In this document: positions 50,037-60,032 of the stretch, in pieces
How the letters are laid out: each line of letters starts with the position of its first letter
Numbering within the stretch: position 1 is the first letter of the stretch
Assembly (NCBI GenBank): GCA_017744365.1
Contig: JAGIBL010000001.1
Span: 434,001-498,000 of the forward strand
Direction: 5' to 3'
From: Nocardioidaceae bacterium
GTDB taxonomy: Bacteria > Actinomycetota > Actinomycetes > Propionibacteriales > Nocardioidaceae
Length of the DNA: 64,000 bases
Made by a program: the position numbers and the translations under genes
The notes under the pieces: generated by a model
What the model saw: the letters and a program-made list of their open reading frames with translations, nothing else
What the model was told of the DNA's origin: nothing
Databases searched by the model: none

Positions 50037-51656
50037 ATGTCCGATCTGCACGACTCCGCCGAGCCCACCCAGCCGCTGCCGTCCTTCGAGCCCCAGCCCG
50101 AGGGTGGTCGCGGACGCCGGGCCGCAGTCGTCGGCGGGGTGGCCGCGCTCGTGGTCGCGGCCCTCGGCGGTGCCGCCTTCGCGGCCTACTCGTTCCTCGA
50201 CGGTGGTGGGCCGCGTCCCGAGGACGCACTCCCGGACACCACGGTCGCGGTGCTCTCGGTCGACCTGGACCCGCACGCGGGGCAGAAGATCGAGGCGATC
50301 AAGACGCTGCGCAAGTTCCCGGCGCTGCGCAAGCAGCTGGGCCTGAGCAGCGAGGACGACCTGCGCCGCTACATCGTCGACAAGGGCATCAAGTCCGACT
50401 GCGAGGGCATCGACTACGACCGGGACGTGAAGCCGTGGGTGGGCAAGCGGGCCGCGTTCGCCGCCGTCGACCTCGGCGACGACCAGCCGGCCCCGGCGCT
50501 GGTGGTGCAGGTCTCCGACGCCGCCCGTGCCACGAAGGACTTCGGCAAGCTCGCCGACTGCGCCGGCGAGGACTTCGGGTACGTCGTGGGCGAGGACTAC
50601 CTGGTGGCCAGCGACAGCGACGCGCACGCGCGCAAGATCCTGGACGCCGGCAAGAAGAAGCCGCTGGCCGACGACGCGACCTTCCAGAAGTGGGACGGCG
50701 AGGCCGGGGACGGCGTGGCCGGCTTCTACATCGCGCCCCGGGCCGCGCGGTATCTCGACGACCTGCTCGCGGACTTCGGCAACGGCTTCACCGAATTCGA
50801 CGACGAGATCAGCGCCGGGGCCTCGGCCCCCGTGGCCGACGACCCGCTGGACCCGGTGCACGACGCGCTGCGCGACTTCCACGGCGCCGCCGGCGCGCTG
50901 AAGTTCGCCGACGGCGGCCTGGAGCTGGTCGTCGCCGCGGACGCCGGCAAGCAGAAGCTCGGCGACAAGCCGATCGGCGAGGTCGTCGACCGGCTGCCCG
51001 CGGACACCGCCCTCGTGCTCGGCATCTCCTTCCCGAAGCACTTCGGCAGCACCCTGCTCGACCAGGCCAAGGCCCAGCTCGGCGAGGCGGAGGTCCAGGA
51101 GTTCCTCGACGACGCCCGCACCGAGGCCGGCCTCGACCTGCCCGGCGACGCCGAGGACCTGCTCGGGGACGCGCTCACCCTGTCGGTGAGCGGCGACGCG
51201 CCTTCGTCGGCCGACGCGCTCGACAACCCGACCGAGCTGCCCGCCGCGCTGGCCCTGCACGGTGATCCGGACAAGTCCCTCGCGGTGCTGCACAAGCTGG
51301 AGAAGGCTCTCGGCACGAGCCTGTCCGACATCCCGCTGGAGACGAAGAAGTCGGGGGACGCGCTGCTGCTGAGCCCGTCGGAGGACTACCTCGGCGAGCT
51401 CGCGAAGAAGGGCTCGCTCGGCGACAGCGACGTGTTCCGCCAGGCGGTCCCGGATGCCGACCACGCCGGGATGGTGTTCTTCACCGTCATCGACGAGGAC
51501 TGGCGCAAGACCATCGTGGACCTGGCCAGCTCGGACCTGTCGCCCTCGGAGGCGAGGACGCTCGCGGAGAACCTGAAGCCGTTCCGGGCGCTCGGGCTGA
51601 GCAGCACCGTCAAGGACGGCGTCGGCCGGTTCGAGCTGCGGATCACGACCCGCTGA
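50037..51656 (+). CDS. DUF3352 family membrane-anchored protein
   Basis: A 539-residue protein. A short acidic cytoplasmic N-terminus precedes one transmembrane helix (about 38-58, AAVVGGVAALVVAALGG), then a large extracytoplasmic domain. DUF3352 features are PDTTVAVLSVDLDP at its start and PVADDPLDPVHDALRDF-like segments. Cys121 and Cys179, approximately, could form a disulfide. The function is unknown; the domain resembles substrate-binding or assembly proteins in the envelope. Convergent with the ybaK gene. Confidence 0.8.
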   Translation: MSDLHDSAEPTQPLPSFEPQPEGGRGRRAAVVGGVAALVVAALGGAAFAAYSFLDGGGPRPEDALPDTTVAVLSVDLDPHAGQKIEAIKTLRKFPALRKQLGLSSEDDLRRYIVDKGIKSDCEGIDYDRDVKPWVGKRAAFAAVDLGDDQPAPALVVQVSDAARATKDFGKLADCAGEDFGYVVGEDYLVASDSDAHARKILDAGKKKPLADDATFQKWDGEAGDGVAGFYIAPRAARYLDDLLADFGNGFTEFDDEISAGASAPVADDPLDPVHDALRDFHGAAGALKFADGGLELVVAADAGKQKLGDKPIGEVVDRLPADTALVLGISFPKHFGSTLLDQAKAQLGEAEVQEFLDDARTEAGLDLPGDAEDLLGDALTLSVSGDAPSSADALDNPTELPAALALHGDPDKSLAVLHKLEKALGTSLSDIPLETKKSGDALLLSPSEDYLGELAKKGSLGDSDVFRQAVPDADHAGMVFFTVIDEDWRKTIVDLASSDLSPSEARTLAENLKPFRALGLSSTVKDGVGRFELRITTR

Positions 51657-51674
51657 TCGCCGGCCCGCGGGGCA

Positions 51675-52166
51675 TCAGGCGCGGGCGATCCTGGCCGTGG
51701 TGGCGTCGAGCAGGCCGACCAGGTCGGCCGGGGACAGACCGAGGTCGAATCCGCGACGCCCGCCGCTGACGTAGATCACCGGCAGCGCGCTGGCGGACTC
51801 GTCGAGCACGGTGCGCAGCCGGCGCTTCTGGCCGAGCGGCGAGATGCCCCCGACCACGTAGCCGGTGAGCCGCTCGGCCGCGGCCGGGTCCGCCATCGTG
51901 GCCTTCTTGGCGCCGACCGCGGCGGCCAGGGCCTTGAGGTCGAGGCTGCCGGTGACCGGGACGATGCCGACCACGGTGCCCCGGTCGGTGTCGGCGAGCA
52001 GGGTCTTGAAGACCTCGCCCGGGTCCAGGCCGAGAGCCTCAGCGGCCTCCAGCCCGTACGACGACGCACCGGGGTCGTGCTCGTAGGTGTGCACCGTGAA
52101 CGCGATCCCGGCCTTCTCCAGCGCGACCGTCGCGGGGGTGCCGCCGGCTGTCTTCTTCTTCGCCAC
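51675..52166 (-). CDS. ybaK: Cys-tRNA(Pro)/Cys-tRNA(Cys) deacylase YbaK
   Basis: Hydrolyses Cys mischarged onto tRNA-Pro. The 163-residue protein has HTYEHDPGASSYGLEAAEAL, VFKTLLAD with the family Lys, GIVPVTGSLDLKALA, and GYVVGGISPLGQKRRL, the pattern of the canonical YbaK branch. It differs clearly from the shorter-core YbaK-like protein at 11781-12269. The GTG start has CATTCT 7 nt upstream, possibly a leaderless -10. The LON-domain gene lies 13 bp upstream on the same strand. Confidence 0.9.
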   Translation of the reverse strand: MAKKKTAGGTPATVALEKAGIAFTVHTYEHDPGASSYGLEAAEALGLDPGEVFKTLLADTDRGTVVGIVPVTGSLDLKALAAAVGAKKATMADPAAAERLTGYVVGGISPLGQKRRLRTVLDESASALPVIYVSGGRRGFDLGLSPADLVGLLDATTARIARA

Positions 52167-52179
52167 GCGGCTCAGAATG

Positions 52180-52845
52180 TCAGTTCGGGGACCACCTGGT
52201 CCTGGCCACCTCCGTTGCGGGCAGGCTCGGCAGCGCCTGCATCGCCCGCATCTCCTCGCGCAGGGACCGGCGCAGCATCCGCAGCCGGGTGGTCGCGTCC
52301 GTGGCCTCCAGCAGATCCTGGCGCTGCCGCTGGCTGAGCAGGCAGGTCGCGGCCAGCGAGTAGGACAGGTAGACCGGGTCGGCCGGGAGGTCGCCGGCCA
52401 GCACCGGTCCGCCGCGCAGGTCCGAGAGCGCCTCGCGGTACTCCTCGAAGGCGGCCAGGGCCCGGGCCGCCTCGGTGACGGCGTCGTCCTCCTCGGCGTC
52501 CTCGATCAGGTCCGCCTCGGCGCGCAGGTACTCCCCGCCCGCGTCCACGTCCTCGAGCACGATCCGCTGCCGACCGGTGACGACGATGTCGTAGCGGCCG
52601 TCGTCGTACCGCTCCGCCTCGGTGAGCTGGACCAGCGTGCCTACCCGGTGCAGCGACTGCACGCCGCGTTCGCCCACCTCGTAGCCCTCGCGGATCGCCA
52701 CCACCGCGAACACCCGGTCGCGGGCCTCGGGCTGGGCGAGCAGATCGCGCATCAGGACGCGGTAGCGGTCCTCGAAGACGTGCAGGGGCGTGACCACGCC
52801 GGGGAACAGCACCGCGTTGAGCGGGAACACCGGAACGGTCGTCAC
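52180..52845 (-). CDS. LON-substrate-binding-domain protein (ATPase-less)
   Basis: A 221-residue protein consisting of a Lon N-terminal (LON/PUA-like) domain: [26 protein letters not shown] opens it in two recognisable halves, and a helical tail follows. No ATPase or protease domain exists, as in many actinobacterial LON-only proteins. The role is probably binding of unfolded peptide; it is not established. The GTG start is preceded by TACCGT at 6 nt. Divergent from hisD across 71 bp. Confidence 0.88.
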   Translation of the reverse strand: MTTVPVFPLNAVLFPGVVTPLHVFEDRYRVLMRDLLAQPEARDRVFAVVAIREGYEVGERGVQSLHRVGTLVQLTEAERYDDGRYDIVVTGRQRIVLEDVDAGGEYLRAEADLIEDAEEDDAVTEAARALAAFEEYREALSDLRGGPVLAGDLPADPVYLSYSLAATCLLSQRQRQDLLEATDATTRLRMLRRSLREEMRAMQALPSLPATEVARTRWSPN

Positions 52846-52851
52846 ATCTCG

Positions 52852-52857
52852 ACGGTA
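52852..52857 (-). promoter_or_regulatory. -10 element (TACCGT), leaderless LON-domain gene
   Basis: TACCGT on the minus strand ends 6 nt before the GTG at 52845. It is divergent from the hisD promoter. Confidence 0.45.
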
Positions 52858-52903
52858 GTGCCCGCCCCCCGGAATCCGGAGGAGGGCACGGCCGCCTGCT
52901 CTC

Positions 52904-52909
52904 TAGACT
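52904..52909 (+). promoter_or_regulatory. -10 element (TAGACT), leaderless his operon
   Basis: TAGACT ends 7 nt before the hisD ATG at 52917, so the his operon mRNA probably starts at or next to the ATG. No leader peptide or T-box is present upstream, so histidine control by attenuation is not supported. Confidence 0.5.
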
Positions 52910-52916
52910 TGGCCCC

Positions 52917-54239
52917 ATGATTCGCCGGATCGACCTCAGGGGCACGGGCGCGGGATCCGATTCCGGGTCTCCGGACTACCGCGCGCTGGTGCCGCGCGCC
53001 GACTTCGACGTCGAGGCCGCGCTCCATGTCGTCCGGCCGATCTGCGACGACGTCCGCGACCGTGGTGTCGAGGCGATCCGGGAGTACTCGGCGAAGTTCG
53101 ACGGCGTCGACACCCCCGAGATCGCGGTGCCCGCCGAGGCGCTCGCGAAGGCCCTGACCGAGCTGGACCCGGGAGTTCGCGCGGGCCTGGAGGAGTCGAT
53201 CCGCCGGCTGCGGGCCACCTGCGAGGCCGAGCTGGAGGCCGACGTGGTCACCGACCTCGGCCCCGGGGCCCGGGTCACCCAGCGGATGGTGCCGGTGGAC
53301 CGGGTCGGGCTGTACGTGCCCGGCGGGGTGGCGCCGCTGGTCTCCAGCGTGGTGATGAACGTGGTCCCGGCCCAGGTCGCCGGCGTCGGCTCGATCGCGC
53401 TCACCAGCTCGCCGCAGAAAGACTTCAACGGGCTGCCGCACCCGACCATCCTGGCCGCGTGCGCGCTGCTCGGCGTCGAGGAGGTCTACGCGGTCGGCGG
53501 TGCCCAGGCGATCGCGATGCTGGCGTACGGCGCCGGCCCGTGCCGCCGCGTCGACCTGGTCACCGGCCCGGGCAACATCTACACCGTCTCCGCGAAGCGG
53601 CTGCTCAAGGGCGTCGTCGGGATCGACTCCGAGGCCGGGCCGACCGAGATCGCGATCCTGGCCGACGACACCGCCGACGCGTCGTACGTCGCCGCGGACC
53701 TGATCAGCCAGGCCGAGCACGACCCGATGGCCGCCTCGGTGCTGGTCACCGACTCGCTGCGGCTGGCCGACGAGGTCGAGGCCGAGCTGGACAAGCAGGT
53801 CGCGGACACCAAGCACGTCGAGCGCATCCGGACCGCGCTCGCTGGGCAGCAGTCCGGGATCGTGCTCGTCGACGACGTCACCCAGGGCCTGGACGTGGTG
53901 AACGCCTACGCCGCCGAGCACCTGGAGATCCACACCGCGAACGCCGACGCGGACGCCGCGAAGGTGCGCAACGCCGGGGCGATCTTCGTGGGCTCGTTCG
54001 CGCCGGTCTCGCTCGGCGACTACTGCGCCGGGTCCAACCACGTGCTGCCCACCGCGGGCTGCGCCTGCCACTCCTCGGGGCTGTCGGTGCGTGCCTTCCT
54101 CAAGGCCGTGCACGTGGTCGAGTACTCCGCGGATGCGCTGCGCGAGGTCGGCGGCCACGTGATGACCCTGGCGGACGCCGAAGACCTGCCCGGTCACGGT
54201 GCTGCCGTGCGGGTGCGCTTGGACGGCGGTAGCGAATGA
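52917..54239 (+). CDS. hisD: Histidinol dehydrogenase
   Basis: Last two steps of histidine synthesis, L-histidinol to histidine with NAD and zinc. The 440-residue protein has [43 protein letters not shown], the zinc ligands in SQAEHDPMA and [14 protein letters not shown]. First gene of the his operon; it overlaps hisC by 4 nt (ATGA). Confidence 0.97.
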   Translation: MIRRIDLRGTGAGSDSGSPDYRALVPRADFDVEAALHVVRPICDDVRDRGVEAIREYSAKFDGVDTPEIAVPAEALAKALTELDPGVRAGLEESIRRLRATCEAELEADVVTDLGPGARVTQRMVPVDRVGLYVPGGVAPLVSSVVMNVVPAQVAGVGSIALTSSPQKDFNGLPHPTILAACALLGVEEVYAVGGAQAIAMLAYGAGPCRRVDLVTGPGNIYTVSAKRLLKGVVGIDSEAGPTEIAILADDTADASYVAADLISQAEHDPMAASVLVTDSLRLADEVEAELDKQVADTKHVERIRTALAGQQSGIVLVDDVTQGLDVVNAYAAEHLEIHTANADADAAKVRNAGAIFVGSFAPVSLGDYCAGSNHVLPTAGCACHSSGLSVRAFLKAVHVVEYSADALREVGGHVMTLADAEDLPGHGAAVRVRLDGGSE

Positions 54240-55324
54240 CCTGGCCGCCCCTGCGCGAAGAGCTGCGCGGGGTCGAGCCGTACGGCGCGCCCCAGCTCGA
54301 CGTCCCCGTCCAGCTCAACGTCAACGAGAACCCGTACCCGCCCTCGGCGCGCTGCGTGGCCGACATCGCCACCGCGGTCGCCGAGGCCGCGTCGACCCTG
54401 AACCGCTATCCCGACCGCGAGTTCACCGAGCTCCGCGAGGGGCTGGCGGCGTACCTGAGCACGGACGGCGGCCGGGGGATCACGCCCGAGCAGGTCTGGG
54501 CCGCGAACGGGTCGAACGAGGTGATGCTGCAGCTCCTGCAGGCCTTCGGCGGGCCCGGGCGGACCGCGGTCTCGTTCGCACCGACGTACTCGATGTACCC
54601 CGAGTACGCCCGGGACGCGATGACCGGCTGGGTGGCCGGCCGCCGGCACGAGGACTTCTCCTTCGACCTCGACCACGCCAAGGCGCTCATCGCCGAGCAC
54701 CGGCCGAGCGTGGTGCTGCTGCCCTCGCCGAACAACCCGACCGGCACCGCGCTGCCGCACGAGGTGATCGGTGCGGTCTGCGAGCTGGCCGCGGAGCACG
54801 ACGGCCTGCTCGTCATCGACGAGGCCTACGCGGAGTTCCGCCGGGAGGGCACGCCGTCCGCGCTGGAGCTGCTGCCACGCATGAGGAACCTGGTCGTCAC
54901 CCGGACGATGAGCAAGGCCTTCGCGCTCGCGGGCGCCCGGCTCGGCTACCTGGCCGCGGCGCCGGAGATCTGCGACGCGCTCCGCGTGGTCCGGCTGCCG
55001 TACCACCTGTCCGCGGTCACCCAGGCGACCGCCGTCGCGGCACTGCGGCACGCCCCGGAGCTGCTCGGCAACGTGGACACGCTGCGCGCCGAGCGCGACC
55101 GGACCGTGGCGTGGCTGCGCGAGCGCGGACACCGCGTGGCCGACTCGGACGCGAACTTCGTCCTGTTCGGCCTGTTCGAGGACCGGCACGCGGTGTGGCA
55201 GGGGCTGCTCGATCGCGGCGTGCTGATCCGGGAGACTGGGCCGGACGGCTGGCTGCGGGTGTCCATCGGTACGGCCGAGGAGATGACGGCGTTCAAGGAC
55301 GCCCTAGGAGAGGTAGTCGGATGA
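54236..55324 (+). CDS. hisC: Histidinol-phosphate aminotransferase
   Basis: PLP-dependent transamination of imidazole acetol phosphate. The 362-residue fold-type I enzyme has [32 protein letters not shown] and the PLP Lys in [15 protein letters not shown] (about residue 226). Overlaps both hisD and hisB by 4 nt. Confidence 0.96.
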   Translation: MTWPPLREELRGVEPYGAPQLDVPVQLNVNENPYPPSARCVADIATAVAEAASTLNRYPDREFTELREGLAAYLSTDGGRGITPEQVWAANGSNEVMLQLLQAFGGPGRTAVSFAPTYSMYPEYARDAMTGWVAGRRHEDFSFDLDHAKALIAEHRPSVVLLPSPNNPTGTALPHEVIGAVCELAAEHDGLLVIDEAYAEFRREGTPSALELLPRMRNLVVTRTMSKAFALAGARLGYLAAAPEICDALRVVRLPYHLSAVTQATAVAALRHAPELLGNVDTLRAERDRTVAWLRERGHRVADSDANFVLFGLFEDRHAVWQGLLDRGVLIRETGPDGWLRVSIGTAEEMTAFKDALGEVVG

Positions 55325-55932
55325 GCGCTCGTAGCGTCCGCCTGGAGCGGGCCACCAAGGAGTCGAAGGTCACCGTCGAGCTGAACCTCGACGGCAGCGG
55401 CCGCACCGACGTGAGCACCGGGGTCGGCTTCTACGACCACATGCTCTCCTCGCTCGGCCGGCACGCGCTCTTCGACCTGACCGTGCTGACCGAGGGCGAC
55501 ACCCACATCGACGCGCACCACACCGTCGAGGACACCGCGATCGTGCTCGGCGACGCGCTGCGCGAGGCGCTGGGCGACAAGTCCGGCATCCGCCGCTTCG
55601 GCGACGCGCTGGTGCCGCTCGACGAGAGCCTGGTGCAGTGCGCGGTCGACGTCTCCGGCCGGCCCTACTGCGTGCACACCGGCGAGCCCGAGGGGCAGCA
55701 GTACGTCCAGCTCGGGGGCTCCGGAGTCTCCTACCTCGGCTCGCTGACCCGGCACGTCTTCGAGACGCTCGCCTTCCACGGCCAGATCGCCCTGCACGTC
55801 CGCGTGCTCTCCGGGCGCGAGCCGCACCACGTGGTCGAGGCGCAGTTCAAGGCGGTCGCCCGGGCGCTGCGGGACGCGGTCGCGTTCGACCCGCGCGAGT
55901 CCGGCGTGCCCTCGACGAAGGGCTCACTCTGA
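55321..55932 (+). CDS. hisB: Imidazoleglycerol-phosphate dehydratase
   Basis: Dehydrates IGP to imidazole acetol phosphate. The 203-residue monofunctional enzyme has the repeated manganese-site motifs [35 protein letters not shown] and [15 protein letters not shown] 55321 overlaps hisC. No phosphatase domain is fused, as usual outside proteobacteria. The stop overlaps the likely hisH start as CTGA. Confidence 0.97.
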   Translation: MSARSVRLERATKESKVTVELNLDGSGRTDVSTGVGFYDHMLSSLGRHALFDLTVLTEGDTHIDAHHTVEDTAIVLGDALREALGDKSGIRRFGDALVPLDESLVQCAVDVSGRPYCVHTGEPEGQQYVQLGGSGVSYLGSLTRHVFETLAFHGQIALHVRVLSGREPHHVVEAQFKAVARALRDAVAFDPRESGVPSTKGSL

Positions 55933-56564
55933 GTACGAAGAAGGTGACGGTCCTCGACTACGGGTCGGGGAACCTGCGCTCGGCCGTCCGGGCCTTCGAG
56001 CGCGCCGACGCCGAGGTGACCCTGACCGCGGACAAGGCCGCCGCTCTCGAGGCCGATGGCCTCGTCGTGCCCGGGGTCGGCGCCTTCGCGGCGTGCATGC
56101 AGGGCCTCCTCGGGGTGAAGGGTCCGGAGATCATCGGCCGCCGGCTGGCTGGCGGGCGCCCCGTGCTCGGTATCTGCGTGGGCATGCAGGTGCTCTTCGA
56201 GACCGGCGTCGAGCACGGTGTCACCACTGAGGGCTGCGGCGAGTGGCCGGGCACGGTCGAGCGGCTGCAGGCGCCGGTGGTGCCGCACATGGGGTGGAAC
56301 ACCGTCGAGGTGCCTTCCGGTTCCGCGCTCTTCGCCGGCGTCGAGGGGGAGCGGTTCTACTTCGTGCACTCGTACGGCGTGCGGAGGTGGACCCTGGTCA
56401 CCAACGACCGCACCCGCGCGCCGAACGTGATCTGGGCCGAACACGGTGGGGACCGGTTCGTCGCCGCCGTCGAGAACGGACCGCTGTGCGCCACCCAGTT
56501 CCACCCGGAGAAGTCCGGGGACGCCGGGGCGCGGCTGCTGAGGAACTGGGTGGACTCGCTGTGA
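55929..56564 (+). CDS. hisH: Imidazole glycerol phosphate synthase glutaminase subunit HisH
   Basis: Releases ammonia from glutamine and feeds HisF. The class I amidotransferase has [28 protein letters not shown], nucleophile Cys in [11 protein letters not shown] and the HPEKSG triad end. The start is unusual: CTG 55929 gives [12 protein letters not shown], overlaps the hisB stop as CTGA and has AAGGG 6 nt upstream, giving 211 residues. The only other candidate, GTG 55944, lacks a spaced Shine-Dalgarno and cuts close to the first beta strand. Confidence 0.95.
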   Translation: MSTKKVTVLDYGSGNLRSAVRAFERADAEVTLTADKAAALEADGLVVPGVGAFAACMQGLLGVKGPEIIGRRLAGGRPVLGICVGMQVLFETGVEHGVTTEGCGEWPGTVERLQAPVVPHMGWNTVEVPSGSALFAGVEGERFYFVHSYGVRRWTLVTNDRTRAPNVIWAEHGGDRFVAAVENGPLCATQFHPEKSGDAGARLLRNWVDSL

Positions 56565-56574
56565 GGACGTTGCG

Positions 56575-56910
56575 GTGAGCAAGGAGCGCGCGCGACGCCG
56601 GGAGGCACGCGAGCGGGAGGCCGCTGAGCGGGCCGCCCGGCTCGCCGAGACCGCACGCCGCCGGGAACGCCGCCAGGCGCTCGTCGCCCCGATCGCCGGG
56701 CCGCTCCGCCGGACGCGCCTCGCGCTGAGCACCGGCAAGCAGAGCGGCTCGCTCGCCGATCGTCGCCGGACCCGGACCCGTGTCGTCCTGATGACGCTGA
56801 TCTTCCTGCAGGTCGTCGTCTGGCTGGTCCGGCCCGACTGGCAGGCGCGTCTCGGCGCCCTGGTCATCGCCCTCATCGCCTTTCCCGTCATCGCCGCCTT
56901 CACCCTCTAG
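56575..56910 (+). CDS. Small basic membrane protein inside the his operon
   Basis: A 111-residue protein. The N-terminal half is a highly charged Arg/Glu/Ala helix (residues 1-45, likely coiled coil), then Arg-rich, then two hydrophobic segments at about 70-85 and 92-109. I do not recognise a named family. It lies 10 nt after hisH and 11 nt before hisA, co-directional, so it is co-transcribed with histidine genes. No enzymatic motif is seen. Confidence 0.7.
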   Translation: MSKERARRREAREREAAERAARLAETARRRERRQALVAPIAGPLRRTRLALSTGKQSGSLADRRRTRTRVVLMTLIFLQVVVWLVRPDWQARLGALVIALIAFPVIAAFTL

Positions 56911-56921
56911 GAGCCCTTCCC

Positions 56922-57659
56922 GTGACACACCTCGAGCTGCTGCCCGCCGTCGACATCGCCGGTGGCCAGGCCGTCCAGCTGGTCCAGGGCGTGGCCGGCT
57001 CGGAGAAGAAGTTCGGCGACCCGATCCAGGCCGCGCTGCGCTGGCAGGAGGCGGGTGCGGAGTGGCTGCACCTGGTCGACCTGGACGCCGCCTTCGGGCG
57101 CGGCAACAACCGCGAGCTGCAGGCCGAGATCGTCGGCCGGCTCGACATCAAGGTCGAGATGAGCGGCGGCATCCGCGACGACGAGTCGCTCGAGGCCGCG
57201 ATGGCGACCGGCTGCCGCCGCGTGAACATCGGCACCGCCGCGCTGGAGCAGCCGGAGTGGTGCGCGCAGGCGATCGCCACGTACGGCGACCGGGTCGCGA
57301 TCGGCCTCGACGTCCGCGGCACCACCCTGGCCGCCCGGGGGTGGACCCGCGAGGGAGGCGACCTCTACGAGGTGCTCACCCGGCTCGACTCGGAGGGCTG
57401 CGCGCGGTACGTGGTGACCGACGTCAACAAGGACGGCATGCTGCAGGGCCCGAACCTGCAGCTGCTCAAGGACGTCTGCGCGGTGACCGACCGCCCGGTG
57501 GTCGCCTCCGGCGGCATCACCGAGCTGCACGACCTGGAGGCGCTGATGCACCTGGTCGGGGTCGGCGTCGAGGGCGCGATCATCGGCACCGCGCTCTACG
57601 AGGGCCGGTTCACCCTGGAGCAGGCGCTGCAGCTGACCTGGCCGGGTCGGTTCTCATGA
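56922..57659 (+). CDS. priA: Phosphoribosyl isomerase A (HisA/TrpF bifunctional PriA type)
   Basis: Isomerises ProFAR in histidine synthesis; the actinobacterial PriA form also does the TrpF step of tryptophan synthesis. The 245-residue barrel has [55 protein letters not shown] and [13 protein letters not shown]. The long [11 protein letters not shown] stretch is typical of PriA. TrpF activity is inferred; no trp genes are in the window. Overlaps hisF (ATGA). Confidence 0.93.
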   Translation: MTHLELLPAVDIAGGQAVQLVQGVAGSEKKFGDPIQAALRWQEAGAEWLHLVDLDAAFGRGNNRELQAEIVGRLDIKVEMSGGIRDDESLEAAMATGCRRVNIGTAALEQPEWCAQAIATYGDRVAIGLDVRGTTLAARGWTREGGDLYEVLTRLDSEGCARYVVTDVNKDGMLQGPNLQLLKDVCAVTDRPVVASGGITELHDLEALMHLVGVGVEGAIIGTALYEGRFTLEQALQLTWPGRFS

Positions 57660-58417
57660 CCCTCGCGGTCAGGGTGATCCCGTGCCTGGACGTCGACGGC
57701 GGCCGGGTGGTCAAGGGGATCAACTTCCGGGAGCTGCGCGACGCCGGCGACCCCGTGGAGCTGGCCAAGGTGTACGACGCCGAGGGCGCCGACGAGCTCA
57801 CCTTCCTGGACATCTCCGCCTCGCACGAGGGTCGCGCGACCACGATGGAGATCGTCTCGCGCACGGCCGAGCAGGTGTTCATCCCGCTGACCGTCGGCGG
57901 CGGGGTCGGCAGCGTCGAGGACGTCGACCGGCTGCTGCGGGCGGGTGCGGACAAGGTCGCGGTGAACACCGCCGCGATCCGCCGGCCCGAGCTGGTCGCC
58001 GAGATCGCCGACCGCTTCGGCAACCAGGTGCTGGTGCTCTCGGTGGACGCTCGCCGGGCCCCGGGGACCGAGTCCGGGTTCGAGGTGACCACGCACGGCG
58101 GCCGGCAGTCGGCCGGGATCGACGCGGTCGCGTGGGCGGTCAAGGCCGCCGAGCTCGGCGCGGGGGAGATCCTGCTCAACGCGATGGACGCCGACGGCAC
58201 CGAGGACGGCTTCGACCTCGAGCTGATCCGGCTGGTTCGCGCGGCGGTGAGCATCCCGGTGATCGCCAGCGGGGGAGCCGGCGCGACCGAGCACTTCCCG
58301 CCGGCCGTCGAAGCCGGTGCGGACGCGGTGCTGGCCGCGACCATCTTCCACTTCGGCAAGGTGCGGATCGGCGAGGTCAAGCAGTCGCTGTCCGTGTCGG
58401 GGTACCCCGTCCGCTAG
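57656..58417 (+). CDS. hisF: Imidazole glycerol phosphate synthase cyclase subunit HisF
   Basis: Forms IGP and AICAR with ammonia from HisH. The 253-residue barrel has [19 protein letters not shown] with catalytic Asp, [34 protein letters not shown] with the second catalytic Asp, and [13 protein letters not shown] 57656 overlaps priA. It ends the his operon and overlaps the oppositely directed lipoprotein stop by 4 nt. Confidence 0.97.
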   Translation: MTLAVRVIPCLDVDGGRVVKGINFRELRDAGDPVELAKVYDAEGADELTFLDISASHEGRATTMEIVSRTAEQVFIPLTVGGGVGSVEDVDRLLRAGADKVAVNTAAIRRPELVAEIADRFGNQVLVLSVDARRAPGTESGFEVTTHGGRQSAGIDAVAWAVKAAELGAGEILLNAMDADGTEDGFDLELIRLVRAAVSIPVIASGGAGATEHFPPAVEAGADAVLAATIFHFGKVRIGEVKQSLSVSGYPVR

Positions 58418-59247
58418 GCGGGATCCGGGGTCCAGCAGAGGCCATACCTCTGTCCCGAGGCCCACTGCTCCTTGGTCGGCCACTCGAAGCTCCACTTGAG
58501 CCGCAGGTTGTCCGCGGCCAGCCCGGCGTCGATGTCACGGCAGCGCGCGTCGGCGTCCTTCCCGGCCGCCTTGTCCAGGTAGCGCGCCTTGGCGGGCAGG
58601 TCGATGCTGGCGCGAGCCCGCCAGGAGTGCTTCCGGGCGCAGGCCACGCGCTGGAAGGCGCGGTCGGCCGGGCTCGCGGTGGCGCAGGTGCCGAACCGGT
58701 CGAGCGCCTTCGGCGAAGCCAGCAGGCCGTGGGTCCGGGCCGGGAGCGGCGCGAGCTCGTTCGGCCCGGCGACGTAGACGAGGTCGCAGCGGAACCAGAG
58801 CGCGCCGGCCTCGCTCTGCTTCAGCGACGGGCTGAACCACACCGGGGCCAGCCGGCTCAGCCGCCGGGTCTCCTCGTCCCCGCCGAGCCGGTCTTCCGTC
58901 CTGGCCCGGCAGGTCCGCGCGACCTGGTTCTGCAGCCGTGCGGAGTCGACCGCGAGCAGGTGGCCGTCGACGAGCGGGTCGAGCTGTCCGACGTACAGGG
59001 TCTGCGTGGTGTGCCGCGTGGTGCACGGCACCGGGGTGGCGTCGTTGGTCGGCTCGAGTGCTGCCTGGAACGGAAGGTCGTAGCAGGCCCGCGCCGAGGG
59101 GGCGGCCGGCGGGGCGGGGGCGGTGGCCGGTGTGCGCGGGGTGGTGCTGGGCTGCGTGTCGTCACCGCCGCAGCCCGCCACGGCGGCGAGCAGCAGGGCG
59201 CACGTCGTCGCGAGGAGCCGGCGTCGCATGGTCGGGGTGATCCTCAC
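58414..59247 (-). CDS. Lipoprotein with duplicated Cys/His motif (septum-formation-like), copy 2
   Basis: A 277-residue lipoprotein. The signal peptide [20 protein letters not shown] ends in the lipobox LAAVAGC. A Thr/Pro-rich linker follows. Two similar half-domains each contain a VxCxxxH-type block: [15 protein letters not shown] and [15 protein letters not shown]. The arrangement resembles the Septum_form family; the function is unproven. The GTG at 59247 overlaps the upstream paralogue's stop (GTGA); ATG 59229 is an alternative. It is homologous to the preceding gene. Confidence 0.75.
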   Translation of the reverse strand: MRITPTMRRRLLATTCALLLAAVAGCGGDDTQPSTTPRTPATAPAPPAAPSARACYDLPFQAALEPTNDATPVPCTTRHTTQTLYVGQLDPLVDGHLLAVDSARLQNQVARTCRARTEDRLGGDEETRRLSRLAPVWFSPSLKQSEAGALWFRCDLVYVAGPNELAPLPARTHGLLASPKALDRFGTCATASPADRAFQRVACARKHSWRARASIDLPAKARYLDKAAGKDADARCRDIDAGLAADNLRLKWSFEWPTKEQWASGQRYGLCWTPDPA

Positions 59248-60023
59248 TGATCGGTCTTGGCCCAGCACACCGAACGTCGGTTGCCGGCCTTCCACTGTGC
59301 CTCACGAAACCACGAGTAGCCGTAGTCGTAGTCGGGTGGGTAGTGCATCCAGCCACCGACGGACTCCTGGCAGTAGTCGCGCGAGCGCACCTGAACGATC
59401 CGGTCGCCCGGGTAGTGGTCCGCGGGCTGGCCGACCTTGACCGTGGTGACCGCCCGCCAGTCGTGCTTCTCCGAGCAGGGCACCTTCGTCGAGCCGGCGA
59501 AGCTCGAGCCACGTGCGCAGGTCAGCCAGGCCGCGGGCAGGTCGGTGGAGAACAGCCCGCGGGCGTCCACCGGCAGCGGGCGGTAGCTCGTCGCGTGGTC
59601 GGGCCCGCCGAGCACGTCGCAGCGGTACCAGCGCGCGCCCTTCTTCCAGCCGCGCTCGGAGGGCCGGAACCAGGCCCAGCTCAGCTGCACGCGCATCGCC
59701 AGGCTCTCGTCGGCGCCGAGGAACTCACCGAACGCCTTCTGGCAGGTCTCGAAGACGAAGGTCCCGTGCCGGCGGTCGTCGTACGTGGTGCCGGTGGAGG
59801 CGGGAAGGGTGCCGATCGCGAACGTCTGCGCGGTGTGCTTCTTCGTGCAGGGGACGACCGGGGAGTCGTTGCTGGTCTGGGCGATGTCGGCGGGCTTCAG
59901 CACGCGGCAGGCGCCGAGCTTCGGGGTGGCCAGCCGGTCCGAGGCGGCCTCGCCCTCCCCGCAGCCGACCAGCAGGGCGAGGGCGACGGCCGTGGCGAGG
60001 GCGAGGGCACCACGACGACGCAC
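59244..60023 (-). CDS. Lipoprotein with duplicated Cys/His motif (septum-formation-like), copy 1
   Basis: A 259-residue lipoprotein. The signal peptide (MRRRGALALATAVALALLVGC) has the lipobox LLVGC, read here in two parts. The mature protein has two half-domains, with VPCTKKHTAQTFAIG and VPCSEKHDWRAVTTV, and shares the RCD, FRCD-like and C-terminal CW blocks with the downstream paralogue. It is a tandem duplication. Processing would need LspA, encoded at 42704. Family name is tentative. Confidence 0.75.
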   Translation of the reverse strand: MRRRGALALATAVALALLVGCGEGEAASDRLATPKLGACRVLKPADIAQTSNDSPVVPCTKKHTAQTFAIGTLPASTGTTYDDRRHGTFVFETCQKAFGEFLGADESLAMRVQLSWAWFRPSERGWKKGARWYRCDVLGGPDHATSYRPLPVDARGLFSTDLPAAWLTCARGSSFAGSTKVPCSEKHDWRAVTTVKVGQPADHYPGDRIVQVRSRDYCQESVGGWMHYPPDYDYGYSWFREAQWKAGNRRSVCWAKTDQ

Positions 60024-60032
60024 GTTTCCCCC

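Noticed and set aside
52846-52916. Histidine leader peptide or T-box before hisD
   Set aside because: The 71-bp gap has no run of His codons and no T-box sequence, and the -10 lies 7 nt from the ATG, leaving no leader.
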